In this document: in pieces, positions 11,831-23,165 of the stretch | Layout of the letters: the number at the start of each line of letters is the position of its first letter | How positions within the stretch are numbered: position 1 is the first letter of the stretch | Assembly (NCBI GenBank): GCA_009741485.1 | Contig: CM019236.1 | Span: forward strand, 59,970,967-60,034,966 | Length of the DNA: 64,000 nt | DNA from: Malurus cyaneus samueli | Lineage: Eukaryota > Chordata > Aves > Passeriformes > Maluridae | Direction of reading: 5' to 3' | Program-made: the position numbers and the translations under genes | The notes under the pieces: generated by a model | What the model was told of the DNA's origin: nothing | The model's input: only the letters and a program-made list of their open reading frames with translations | The model's database searches: none

Positions 11831-14053
11831 TCCAGAATTTTCTCCCCAAATCAACTACGTGTTGCTATTTTTTTGCTGCTTATATCCTCTGAAATAAGAG
11901 GATTTTCATGCTTCTGATTTTCCAGTCATCATTGTCTTATTCCCTGACAAGACTGTTGTCAGTTACTCAGTTCTAGTAGCTGGGGTTTTGTGTAGTGATT
12001 GAACAGTTTCAGTGCTGCCTGTGAATTATACAGGAGAATCCAATGCTACTCTTCACTGATTAGTTTGTAGAGAAGTAAGTTATCCAGGCCTCAAAGATGA
12101 GACTGTCTTCTGCCTCAGGTTGAGGGTTGCTCAGTTTGGAGCAGATCTATTCTTTCTAGTACTCTTTTACTTACTTGTACATCTATCTGACGAGCAACAA
12201 TAGTCTGTAAAGGAAGAACATAAAGAGTAAGGTAGATGCACCTTTTTGTGATTCCATATTGTAGGATGATTGCCGTTTATATGCCCTTTAATACATTTTA
12301 TATACTTTTAGATATTTTCTGTACCCTTTATGTATTCCTTGTACCCTTTGCCTACACGTTTGTAATTCTTGTAGCCTGATATTCTAGCTTAGTTTTTAGG
12401 TTCTGCTATGCAGAAGACCAAAAATAGTCAGTAGGAGGCTGGTGAGCCCCATGCTGTCTCAAAACCCAAGGCTTCAGCCCTGGTTGAAGCCTTGTCTCTG
12501 GAACATATTGTGTAAACCGGGCTCTAGCCTCATCTAGGGAGAAGACTCATTAAAATAGGAAGACATTACTGCATTTATTGAGTTTCTAATTGGGCAATTC
12601 TAGACAGTTATGTTAATATGTGAGGTCTATAAAAATTGTATACACATTATACATGGTGTGCATTTTTGAAGTTTTCTACCTTGACAAGCTGTATACCTAT
12701 GATCTTATTAAAATATCGAGGTGAAACCCTTTTATCCCTTTAACTGTGTTTGCTTCATAATTCTAAAACCAGCCAAAAAGGCTACAATACAATTGGTATA
12801 TCTTACTTTTTCAACAAGAAGTTAGATAAATTATTTAAATACCGAGAGAAGAATTTAGAGAGTCTATTGAAAAAATTGCTCTCTATTGGGTAAATTCAAT
12901 GTAATTTAATATTAGAGATTGAAAATATTTCTCTTTAGTATTTGAGTTATAGCTCATAAAGTTCCTTTTTAGTAATGTGTATTCCTTATACAGAGAGAAA
13001 TTGTACGAAGACTAAAGGAAATACTATTAGGATCTTGTTCGCATCTCATTTCTTCACACCTGCACTGAGGTTTTGATCAATTCTCACCTTTTCACACTCT
13101 ACAGAAGAATTAAACTACTGTAACTTGAAATCCTGCTTTGGTATTAAATCAGTTGTCCACAGCTTTGAGATTATAGGCAGCTGCTTTAACGTAACTTGAA
13201 GCAAAAACAAATGTCCTAATAGCTATTCTTACACTTCTGCAGAGAAGTAGTTGAGTTAAACAGTCTGGCACAGAGTTGGGTTTTCCTGGCAAGAATCACC
13301 TTGCCAACAGTGGACATTAAGAAATGTTGTCATGAGAACTACTGTATTATCATTAGACACTTGATTTCTTTGTAGTATTCGAAGCTATTCTTATATTTAA
13401 GCAAACTTTAAAACCTCAGATTATCTCCGTCTCACTTCAAAAATTTCTGTGGAGACTTTATAATAAGCAAATAAGTCAGAATCCGAAAGTCTGCCCTGTG
13501 TTTTTCCTTAGAACACAGCTAAGAAGACACACTTAAAAAGCTCCAGAATTCTCTTAAATAGGTCCTACAAAATCAATAGACAAGATGTGGTCCTTTTTTT
13601 CTTATTAGGTTGCTAGCCCAAGTGTATTTATCATGCTTTCTGGTAGGATATTTGCTCTATGCTTTGCTGTATTCAGAAAAAAAATATTTCTGTGGATGAG
13701 AGACAATATTCTTTTTTCGTTTTGTAATACTGAAATTACTGTTCTTAAAATAATTCTTTTCAAGTTTCAGTTCTCCCTTTATCTATATTAGCATCTCAGC
13801 TTTATTTTTAAGCTTCATGTTTTCAAGAATTTGCAAAGAGCACAAATTCACTGTGCTAATCCTTCTGCTCAAATTTTGCTTACTTTAGGTAATTTAGATA
13901 TCTGTAGTAAATTCTTGCTACTATTTTTTTCATTATTAGTAAGATTGATTTCCGAATAAAACAGACTATCTTTTGGAGAAGTTCAGGAACTGTACACCTA
14001 CCTTTCTTGTTGAAGACATTTAATTCTCTCCTTTCATCTGGGCAGTGATTTAA

Positions 14054-14080
14054 TAGGGTTAGGGTTAGGGTTGGTTAGGG
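14054..14080 (+). repeat. Interstitial telomeric repeat tract
   Basis: Three consecutive TAGGGT units are followed by TGGTTAGGG, giving about four TTAGGG-like units in an otherwise AT-rich intron. The last unit is interrupted. Confidence 0.9.
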
Positions 14081-15034
14081 TGTAGCTACAGTTCTGAATT
14101 AATTAGTAGAAAGATTTCTGTTTATTAACAGCCAAGTAAAATGAAAAGTAAGGTACTTGTGAATTGATAACTGTTTATAGTTAATGGAGGATGGATGTAA
14201 CATGCTGAAATTCTCTTCTTCTTGAATTGCATGCAGTGTAAATGAGAGCAAAAAGGGAAGAGGCCAAGGGGCATCCATTGCTATCACATACTATTGACTC
14301 CTAGTGGTTGCTAGAAAATAGTATAAATAGTAATAACTTAGTACTAAATAATAATTAAAAGCAAATATTAAATTGTAGAATCCTGTTCTTGCATATAGTT
14401 ATACTCCTATAATACAATTAATAAAATATTTAATTGTTAGTATCTGTAGATTTTGCCTCTCACATCATTTGAGTAAGTGAAGCATTGCAAAAGTGACATC
14501 TAGTCACAATCTAGCTCTTGTCTAGTTCCTACAACCAGTATTCAATTTCTGTCAAGCCAGTGAAGGTCCAAAGCTTCTTGTTCAATTTTTTGTCCAGTTT
14601 AATCCAAATTCTGTATGTACTTTCATGTCAGTCGTTATAATTTCAAAAGATACTTCACATATCATTATTATAAAAATATTAAAAATATGATGCATTTGTT
14701 ATGCAGGAAGAAAAGAGCCTTAGAAATTAATGACTGAAGACAAATTTGCTTATTGAATGCATTTTCAAATGGTTTGAAAATATGTTATATAAGAGTAAAA
14801 CTATGAAGAAAACGTCTGTAACAGTTATTATATACTGAGTTTCAAGGACTGAAAGAGGACAAAATACAGATTTATATTTTTAACAGTACCTAAATAGGTT
14901 TGCAATCATGTGTTTGCATCCATAGTAGTATTTATCATAAGGTATTTTGTGGCTTCTATTCACGTATATATATGTATATACATATGCTTCGTAATCCAAT
15001 GGGATATACTTCAGAAGTATTTGGTTTCTTCCAG

Positions 15035-15145
15035 GACATTTCTGGATAATTCTGATGAACACCTTCCTCAAGATTTTTCAGAAGTCTTTTATCATCCATT
15101 ACACTGGTTATTTTGCATACCATCATCCTGTTTTTTCTTACTGAA
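15035..15145 (+). CDS. KIAA0825: KIAA0825 exon (111 nt, phase 2 to 2)
   Basis: It reads ETFLDNSDEHLPQDFSEVFY and then HPLHWLFCIPSSCFFLL, with the last lysine codon split by the donor AA|GTGAGT. The HWL / CI pattern resembles the family's YWLNCIS segment and the phases match both neighbours. It is a relatively poorly conserved exon. A degraded copy exists near 38770-38870. The overlapping reverse-strand open frames are shadows. Confidence 0.8.
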
Positions 15146-15227
15146 GTGAGTATCAAAAGTTGATTGTTGTAAAATGATCACCAGATAGTCATTTAATCAA
15201 ATTAATTGATCAAATATTGTAACAGCC
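15146..15227. other. KIAA0825: Start of the interrupted intron
   Basis: Ordinary AT-rich intronic sequence immediately before the duplicated segment. A degraded version of it precedes the second copy. Confidence 0.5.
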
Positions 15228-16206
15228 TATTGAAAAGAGTCTATCTGAATAAATGTCTAATTAATATTCTGATTTTAAGAAGCCATAGAAACATTTCTTA
15301 ATTCATCACTGATTTCTCTAAACTTTGAGAGTCCGTAAGAAAAGTTGCTTTGAAAGCAGTGTGTTTTGCTGGTCTATTGTTATGTCTGATACTTAATTCA
15401 TTATCTGTAAGGTTTTCTGGCGTGTATTCAGGAGTATATAGTTCTTGACAATAAAGTAGTAGAGTAATTCAGTGGAGTTGCTATTCTGAAGGACTCGGAG
15501 ATAAAGAATTATGCCTTTCTGTTTAGGATTGCTGCTTAAAAAAATATTCGGTGAACAAATAACTCATTGAAAAATATTCTACTTTATTGTAGTTGAATTT
15601 TTTGGAGGTTACTGCATGAGTAGAGGAAAAAGCTAATTTCTTTTACTGTGTCACTTCATATAATGACAAGTTACATAGAAGATACATGCTACCAGCTGTG
15701 CTGCCATTTGCTTTCTAATTTTAAACCTGAAGCACTCCCACAACAGTGTAGATCCTCTCCTAACCCCTTCTCTTCCTCCTCCTCTTCAAAGTTATTTCCT
15801 GCGAGATTTTCACTCTCCATTTTCATGAAAAGCTGCTTTTGTAAGAAACTCTCTCTTTTCTGAGCAAGTATTTTTATATTTTGGAGGAGTACATTATCAA
15901 ATGAGTGGTGACCTGTTGATGACGTGCTTTGGATTTATTTCCTCTTTCCTTGTACACACAGTATCTTGTACCTTGTTGCTTATATATAAAAGTATCTTCC
16001 TTATAATTTTGCCCCATACTACACTAAACGTGCTGAATTCTGTCCACAGGCTTCACTCCTAACTACATATCATCAATCTTATTATCTCCTTCCCTGGTGC
16101 CTCTGATATCTGCTGAATCAGAGACAATATATGTTGTGACTACATCAAAGTCATGTGGTTCCCTAACTACATGCCAAACAGAATTGAAAACTGATGAATT
16201 CCGAAT
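15228..16206 (+). repeat. Left copy of a ~0.97-kb direct repeat
   Basis: The segment from TATTGAAAAGAGTCTATCTG to GATGAATTCCGAAT recurs at 38981-39948. The first ~440 bp look identical by eye. From about 15663 the copies differ mostly by one-base indels, for example AAGTTACATAG here against AAGTACATAG there. That pattern points to sequencing error rather than evolution. The open frames at 15648-15863 and 16097-16354 are incidental. Confidence 0.93.
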
Positions 16207-16566
16207 TAGAGGAGATATAGATGTGATATTTTTGATTCTATTATTAGCGAGTGGATGGACCGACTTAAAGGGCCCTGCTGGAAGGTGGTGCTGTGGTTTC
16301 CTTAGGGGCCTCCAAGGCTGCCCTGCAAGATATGTGGCATACTGCTTTTTCTGATAATGGAAACGCAGACACGAGGCACTAAACTAAAGGAGTGTATGAG
16401 CTGACATGGTCTTTTTCAGGACTTGTAAGTTTGCACTAATTACATTATATAAACAGCAGCCTTGACTCAACTGCAAAATATTTGTGCAGTCATCTATTGT
16501 TTCGCATGTATGAATTCAAGTACAGCTGGGTGGTGGCACACTGGGCTAAGTCAGAGGTTGCTTGTT
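16207..16566. other. Transition sequence of uncertain origin
   Basis: After the left repeat copy the sequence departs from the continuation seen after the right copy. It looks mosaic: TTTTTCAGGACTTGTAAG here resembles TTTTTCAGGACATGTAAG near 42703. Confidence 0.4.
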
Positions 16567-16806
16567 AAAAGTATTCAAATGATGGAGAGGTTCCCCTCTG
16601 TCAGAACAACACGAGCCAAAAGTTCGTGTAAATGGTGCATTAAGTGTTCGAGCAAGAGGCCTGCAAGTCCTTTCTGACAGGAAAAATTCAAACTGGAAAC
16701 CTCCTGATGAAGGTTTTAACTGATGCTGAAGGTGTTTTTTGCATACTGGCAGGATATACCTACACAAGTAAATGCATCATCCCATATGGGTCTTTGCAAC
16801 ATATGA
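16567..16806 (+). repeat. Left, indel-rich copy of the 41949-42190 segment
   Basis: It runs from AAAAGTATTCAAATGATGG through GAGAGGTTCCCCTCTGTCAG to CATATGGGTCTTT. It matches 41949-42190 over its whole length with scattered single-base differences and indels. Immediately after it the composition switches to GC-rich. Confidence 0.88.
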
Positions 16807-18632
16807 TGCGATGGCAGGAGCCGGGATGCTGGGCTGAATGGCAGGGAATGGGAGAGCTGGGGTGAAGGATCCAGTCAGAGGATCTGACCCCAGCTCTGGA
16901 AGCAAAAGTTTCAAAGATAGACAGGACAAGTGGTGTGACACAGGTTCAAACAGAGCCGGGTCTTCTCTGGGCTTTGCTTTGCCAGACCTGTCTACATCCT
17001 GCTTGTCACCTAGCAGAAAAGGGTGTCGTGTCCCTCCTGGGTAGGCAAGGGTAAGCATGTTCATGGCAAGTGTAGAGAGGATTTAATCCCAATTCCCAAG
17101 CTTGGCCAGCAGTGCTAGCTACCTGCTTTCTACCTCAAAACTCTGTGTGCCTTGTGTTGGTGCCACTGCTGCCAAAGGGCACCCTGGCACTCAGGTGGGT
17201 CCCAGAGCTGGGACAGAGAGTGGGATCCAGCATTGACCAGCGCCCTGACCTCGGTCACCATCCCCTGCCGTGCATTGGAGCAGAATCCTCCTTACTGTAG
17301 GCATTAGCCTGTGACCGCGCAGGCGCAGAAGAAAGGAATGCCCTGGCGGGCGTCTTATGGCTGTGCTGGCTCTGGGCTGTGCTGGCGCTCTGGGGCTCTG
17401 GTAATGCTTCTGGGCGTCTGGGCTGTGCTGGGTCTGGGTTGTCTGAGGTTTGGGCTTGCTTGGGGATCTGTTCTGAGGTTTTGGGGCTGTCTCTGGGGCT
17501 CCTGGGCTGCTTCCCAGCCCAGCAGTGCTGTCCTGAGATGCTCTGCACACGGGCACAGATACCAGAATAATAAAAACAAACAGCAGGCCTGCGCAGAGGA
17601 GAGGAGAGTTGTTTCGAGATGCATCTGCCTGCCCTGAAGGCTCTCACGGAGGGAACCTGCATTAATGAGCCCATTGTGCGGCATTAGGAGCTTTGAGCCA
17701 GAGATGTGTTTGTGAATGGGTTTGTTCTGTTTGTCGGGCATGTGCGCACAGGGATTTACGGATGAGAAGCAGAGAGCAAGCTTGGTCAGGAGCCTGTGCT
17801 GCCACTTTCCTCTGGTGGCTTCCTGCTCCCTCTCCTGAGCTCTGCCGCGTGCAGCCTGGGGACTCTGCAGGGTTCTGGAGTCAGTGGAACCCTTTTTGTG
17901 GGAGGTGGTGCAGGCTGTGCCTGCAGGACGTGCCCTGCCCACTGAGGGCTCTGGATGCAACTGGATGAACGGAACGGGACAAAGCCAAGCCTTGTGGCGT
18001 TTCCCTAGTGGGACGGGCGGCGGGCGTTGTGACCATCCTGCACATGAATTAGTGGTGCAAAGTTATTCCCTGCTGGACCTCGAGAGGGTTCCTTTGAACC
18101 CTTGGCATGGGCAACACAGCAAAACCACGAACTGCATCCTTTTCACCCAAAACTTGCCCTTGCAGGGCCTTTCCCTGACGTGCACCCAGAGGGAAGATGC
18201 AGCAAGGCCACTTCTGTGGCCATGTACAGCAGCAGAGGTGACATGGCTTGGCAATGGGAGATCAGGTTGGTTTTTAGTCACTCAGGTTTGTTGGTGGAGA
18301 AGGCCCAGGCTAATGTTCTGATTTTATCTGCACGACTGTTCCAATGTGGTGATAGAAAGGGAAAAATTCCCGATGACAAATGTGGCAAACAGCAAATCCC
18401 ATAACGTATCGAGTTCGCCTGCTCAACTCAGAATCGTCCCGCCCCTTCCTGGACCGGGCCAGCTGGGCTGCGCTTCCTGGCTTCAAGGGGCAGGAAAATC
18501 TGGCTGGGACTGCACAGGCTCTGCTTCCCTGAAGTCGGCCGTTGCCAAATCCTTGTGGTTGCTGCAGTGGACTCTGAGGCATCAGGGTGCTTGCTGCTTC
18601 CTCACTTACTCGTTCCCCCTGCAGCTCCAGGT

Positions 18633-18674
18633 GTTTTTTTTTTTGTCTTTTTTTTTATTTTTTTTTTTTTTTTT
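18633..18674. repeat. Poly-T tract
   Basis: A run of T interrupted only by single G, C and A bases. Adjacent open frames that translate it as a phenylalanine run are artefacts. Confidence 0.95.
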
Positions 18675-18899
18675 CTCAGTAGGCTTCCAGTTGTTTCCCT
18701 GCCAATCCAGCAGACAGGACAGCTGAAGTGGCTCTCTGGTGACCCACTCAGCCCCGGAGGATTCTCCTGGCTCCCAGGCTGTTGGTGGTACAGGGTAGCC
18801 CTGTCCAGCTGCACCTTAGGTCGGGTTCATGGTGGTTCTGATGGTTGGCGGTTCTGAGCAGGAGCTGCAGTTCATCTTCTGTCCAGACCATGCCAGCTC

Positions 18900-20070
18900 C
18901 ATCTCTGCTGGTACCCGGCTGGCAGGAAACCGGGCTGCAGTCCTTCCATAGCCAGGGAAACGAGGAACACAGTTCAGGTCCGCTCTCCCCACCAGAACTG
19001 GACGGGCGGGTGTTGGGGCAGGGCTCAGGCCGGGGACAGAACCCAAAGGTCCACTGGCTTGTCCGCAAGTGGACACTGCGGACAGCGCGGGCTCTGCAAA
19101 AAAAAAGGACAGCCTGCGGCGGGGCCGGGACACAGCTGCACTCCTCCTGCGGCTGCCCCGGGCCGCTCCGGGGCTTGTTCGAGCGCGGAGCCGCTCCCGC
19201 ACCGACTCCGCCGCGCTCCGCCGGGGCCAGGGGGCGCAGTGAGATGGGCAGGCGGGGTCCGAGCCCCGACTGGCGGACGCCGAAGGCTGTACGGTTAAAG
19301 GGTAAGCAGGGAGCGGCCGGCTGCGCGGCGAAGGCGGAGAGCGGAGCGGAGCGGGGGCGCGCCCGGGAGCGGGGCTGCGGGAGCGGGCAGAGCGCGCCCG
19401 GGCTGGCGGCAGGGCGGATGCCCGGGCTTGCGCAGCGAGCGGCTCGCCGCCGCACTCGGAGGCGGCTGCGGAGCGATTGGAAGAGCGCCGGGGCTGAGCC
19501 GAGCCAAGCCGCGCCAGCCGCGCCCGGGAGGGGAGGGGTCGGGCAGCGTCGGCCGCCGCACCCGGATTTCCATGGTGCGGGGCCGCTGACCCCCCGCCCT
19601 GAGCCGGGAGGCTGCCGGCACGGAGCGCGAGGCTAGTGTGGCGCGCGATGCGAGGGGATGCTGGCCCGCCGGGGATGCGGGGTGCCGGGTGGGGGCTCCG
19701 CTGGATCTTCTTCACCGCCGAGAGGATGCGGGGAGAGGAGGCTCGGATCGATTCGCCGTACCGCCCCGCAGCTAGCCGAGCCGGGTGCACCGCGGGCTGC
19801 ATAGGCACCGGGGCTGCAGAGCGCGGTGCTGGTGTCTCACACGCGCCCCGCGCTGATCCGGTCCCGGCCGTGCCCGCGGAGCTGTCCGGGGTACCGGGGG
19901 AGCTGCGAAGGATGAGACCCCTCGATTTCCGCCGCTTTGCAGCGAATAGCAGCTCCGCTCCCTCCCCGGCTGCCCGCGTTACCCGTCGTAGACATCGCGT
20001 TCCCAGTTATTCTGCAGGCCTGCTCGTTACCGCTCGCTCGCGGTGGTGGATTATCCAATGCACCGTTCGA
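18900..20070. promoter_or_regulatory. CpG island, possible promoter of an unidentified gene
   Basis: Very high GC with dense CpG, densest at 19140-19640, including repeated GAGCGGAGCGG and GCGCGCCCGGG motifs. Open frames exist at once on + (18845-19636) and - (18816-19808). They are Ala/Arg/Pro-rich and are expected by chance at this composition. No TATA box or recognisable first exon could be fixed, so strand and gene are unknown. Confidence 0.6.
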
Positions 20071-21759
20071 TAACTCGTCTCCTCAGAAAGTCCTCTAGAA
20101 GGACGAGGTTTTGGAAAAACCACACACTTGAATCTCAGGGAAAGACATACAATCCCCGCTAAACTTTACCTAAATCCCCGCGAGAGCCTTCTGGAGCAGT
20201 GAGGCAGGATGCGAATGCACTTGTGCTCCTTGAGGGAAATCCGCTCCAGGCGGATGGTGGCGGTTTGTTGCAAGCCCGGAGCGTCGCGGGGTTACGTGAC
20301 AGCCGGAGGCTGCTTGATGGCTGTCCTACGCCGGCCTGGACCTTCGTTTACACTTTGCACTGGCAGTTCAGGCATTCCCGCTTTGTTCTCATCACCTATG
20401 GCCAATCCGCACGTTTCCTGGATGGTGAGTGATTGATGTTCAATTAATCGTGTTCTAACGGGGTATCAGAAGTCAATAGTTAATTTTAGTGAGGTGAAAG
20501 TATGCGGAGGGAAAAAAATCCCTGTGCGTCTGGGAGCAGCGGGCTCAGTCTCGATGAGGGAACTGAGTGCCAGAGTGCCATGATTAAAACCGATGTGATA
20601 GGCTGCTCCTGCTCTGGCTGAGCACTTGATGCTTCGTGTGGCTCGAACGTCGCTGACAGACCTCGGTCTGAGTTGAGGAACGGTCCTGTCCCCTCGTGCT
20701 CGGATGGATTCATTGATACCGGTGTCTTGAAGTTGCAATCAGATGACCTACTTTACAGCTGAGGACAGATGGCCTCCAAGAATCTGTGCCATCCTCGAAA
20801 GCATGTTTGGCTTTACCTTTAACACTGAGTGTTAGATCCTTTAAACCTCAGTGCAGGCTTTTTTTTTGGTTCTTGATGGCCGTCCTTTGCCACCTTTGTT
20901 GTCTGTTGAGGAGCCTCAAGTCGAATGTGTATTTGGCGTGGTGCACGGAGCAGATAAGCAGCTATTGATCGGAGACGGTGAGACGGACCAGCCGAGAATT
21001 GTCAGCTGTGAAATGCTTATTGGCAGAGCAGTCTCCCTACTCCACTCCCCAACCGCATCCCCAGCGCTTGTCGAAGAACTAACCAATTTACTCTCTCATT
21101 GTCTTTATGGTGTTGTTTGATGTAATTAATGTGGAGTGTCCCCTCCGGTCGGAACGGTTGGAAAGCAGGATAAACGATGCCGCGTTGAGATCGCACATTA
21201 CCACCCATGTGATGGGAGCAGCTGCTTCCCATTGCTCTGCCTCGTTCCCTTGCATGAACCACTGAGCGTTTTCCCGGACAGCACGAGGTTATGGTGCAGG
21301 AGCGGAATCTGACAGGCTGGAGCCCGGAGGAGGGGCGCTGCTTCTCCCTGTGCTCTTAACTTTTCCTACAGCAAATTGCATTAGGATGTACAAAATTGCT
21401 CGCCAAAGCAGCTAAATGAAAGGCATTTGGGCAGTTGCCGGGCGACCTGCGGAGGTCGGGGGGAATTTGATTTTTGCAGGTCTTCCCGACATCCCCCGTT
21501 AGGCCCCACTGGCTTCAGAACTACCTGGTGGGAACTCCTGTTGCAGCTAAAATGTGAATCTCGCACGCCTTGAAAGTTGCCAAAAGTAGGCAGAATGTTA
21601 GGTGCAGGACTTTTTCATGCCGTGGGCAGCTGAGATGAGGAGCTGACACGGAAGAAGCAAAAGCGATATTTAAAACTGCGCGTGATGGTGAGGAGCTGAG
21701 TGGAAAGCCCGGGTGGCGTGGTCCATCGTGACGCTTTGCTGTGGAGCAAGTACCTTATG

Positions 21760-23165
21760 TTCCCTCAGGAGTGATTGGGGAGCAGCACCTTTATCCCCAG
21801 GACATCGATTCTCCTGGGAACAGGGCACCTTTGGTCACTGAGGAATGATCTTCCTGGGAAGCAGGGCACCCTTTTTCTCAGGATGATCTCTGGGGGAACA
21901 AGGGCACCTCAAAGAAACGCACATTTTGATCCCTCAGGACTACTCCGTGGGAGCAGGGGCACCTTCCTATTCCACCTCAGGGACGATCTCTGGGGCAGCA
22001 GGGGCACTTCTATTCCCAAGGAATTTAGTCTTGGGAAGGGCACTTTACGTCACTGGGTATGATCTGGGGGAGGCAGGGACATCTCTGTTCCCTCAGGAAC
22101 GATCTCCTGGGGAGCAGGGGCACCTTTATTCCCCAAGAGATTTGATTCTGGGGGAGCAGGCGGCACCTTTATTCCCCAAGGAAATCTCTGGGAAGCCAGG
22201 AGGGACCTTTATTTACCCAAGACTCTCTCCTGTGGAGCGAGGAACACCTTTTGTCTATCAGAGATGATCTCCTGGGGAGCAGGAGCACCTTTGGGCTCCA
22301 GGAATGATCTCCTCGGGGGAAGGGGACACCTTTATTCCCTCAGGCATGATCTCTGGGAGCAGGCACCTTTATTCCCAAGAACGATCTCCTGGGACAGCGG
22401 CACCTTAGTCACTGAGAATGATCTGGGGAGCAGACAATCTCTGTTCCCCCTCACGGAACCTCTACCTGGGGCAGGGCGACCTTTATTCCTCACAGAATTG
22501 CTCTCCCCCATGGGAGCAGGAACACCTTCGGTCTACTCAAGCATGATCATCCTGACGGGCAGGCATCTCTTGCCCAAGGAATATCTCCTTTGGGGAGGAA
22601 GGGGCACCTCTTATCCTCAGGATGAATCTCCTTAGGGGAGAGGCACCTTTATTCCCTCAGAATGATCTCACCTGGGGCGAGGGCCACTATTTTCCTCAGG
22701 ATGCTCTCCTGGGGAACAGGCATTTATTCCCCAAGGAAATCCTGGGGGAGCGGGCACTATAGTCACCTGAGGGAATGATCTGGGAGAGAGGACCTCTTGT
22801 CCCCCAGAACGATCTCACTGGAAGCAGGGGACAGTTACTATTCACCCAAGCGAATGCTCTCCGAGGGAGCAGACACCTTTGTCTCTCCGGAATATTCCTG
22901 AGGTGCAGGGACACCTCTTGGCCCCAAGAATGCTCTCCTGGGGAGGCCCAGGAACACCTTTGTCTCTCGGTAGATGTCTCCTAGGGTTGCAGGAATCTTT
23001 GGCCCCCAAGTTAATGATCTTCTGAGAGCGGGACACCTTTGGCACCAGGATGATTCTGGGGAACCAGGACACCTTTATTTCCCTCAGGATGATCTCCTGT
23101 GGGGAGCAGGGCACCTTTATTCCTCAGGACGATCTCCGTGGGAAGAAGAGCACCTTTGTTCTCCA
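21760..23165. repeat. Minisatellite, ~40-bp unit, about 34 copies
   Basis: The unit is roughly GATCTCCTGGGGAGCAGGGG followed by CACCTTTATTCCCTCAGGAAT. Variant units carry GGTCACTGAGGAATGATCTG. These variants recur near 22052, 22408 and 22752, about 350 bp apart, suggesting a higher-order repeat of about nine units. Many units differ by single-base indels, part of which may be sequencing error. The open frames over this interval are fragments of the repeat read in different frames, not genes. Confidence 0.93.

Larger units (their letters stand above)
9264..15034. other. KIAA0825: Large intron with an old CR1 copy and a telomeric tract
   Basis: AT-rich. It contains the diverged CR1 at 10975-11830 and (TTAGGG)n-like repeats at 14054-14080. 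A 10-bp stem (CAAGGCTTCA / TGAAGCCTTG) with an 8-base loop lies at 12467-12494. It ends at TTTGGTTTCTTCCAG. The part from about 14430 has a degraded second copy at 38.04-38.98 kb. Confidence 0.6.

Noticed and set aside
18816..19808. 330-codon reverse-strand open frame, and 263-codon forward frame over the same DNA
   Set aside because: Both lie in a CpG island where stops are rare. Composition is Ala/Arg/Pro/Ser-rich with no recognisable motif, and the two frames exclude each other.
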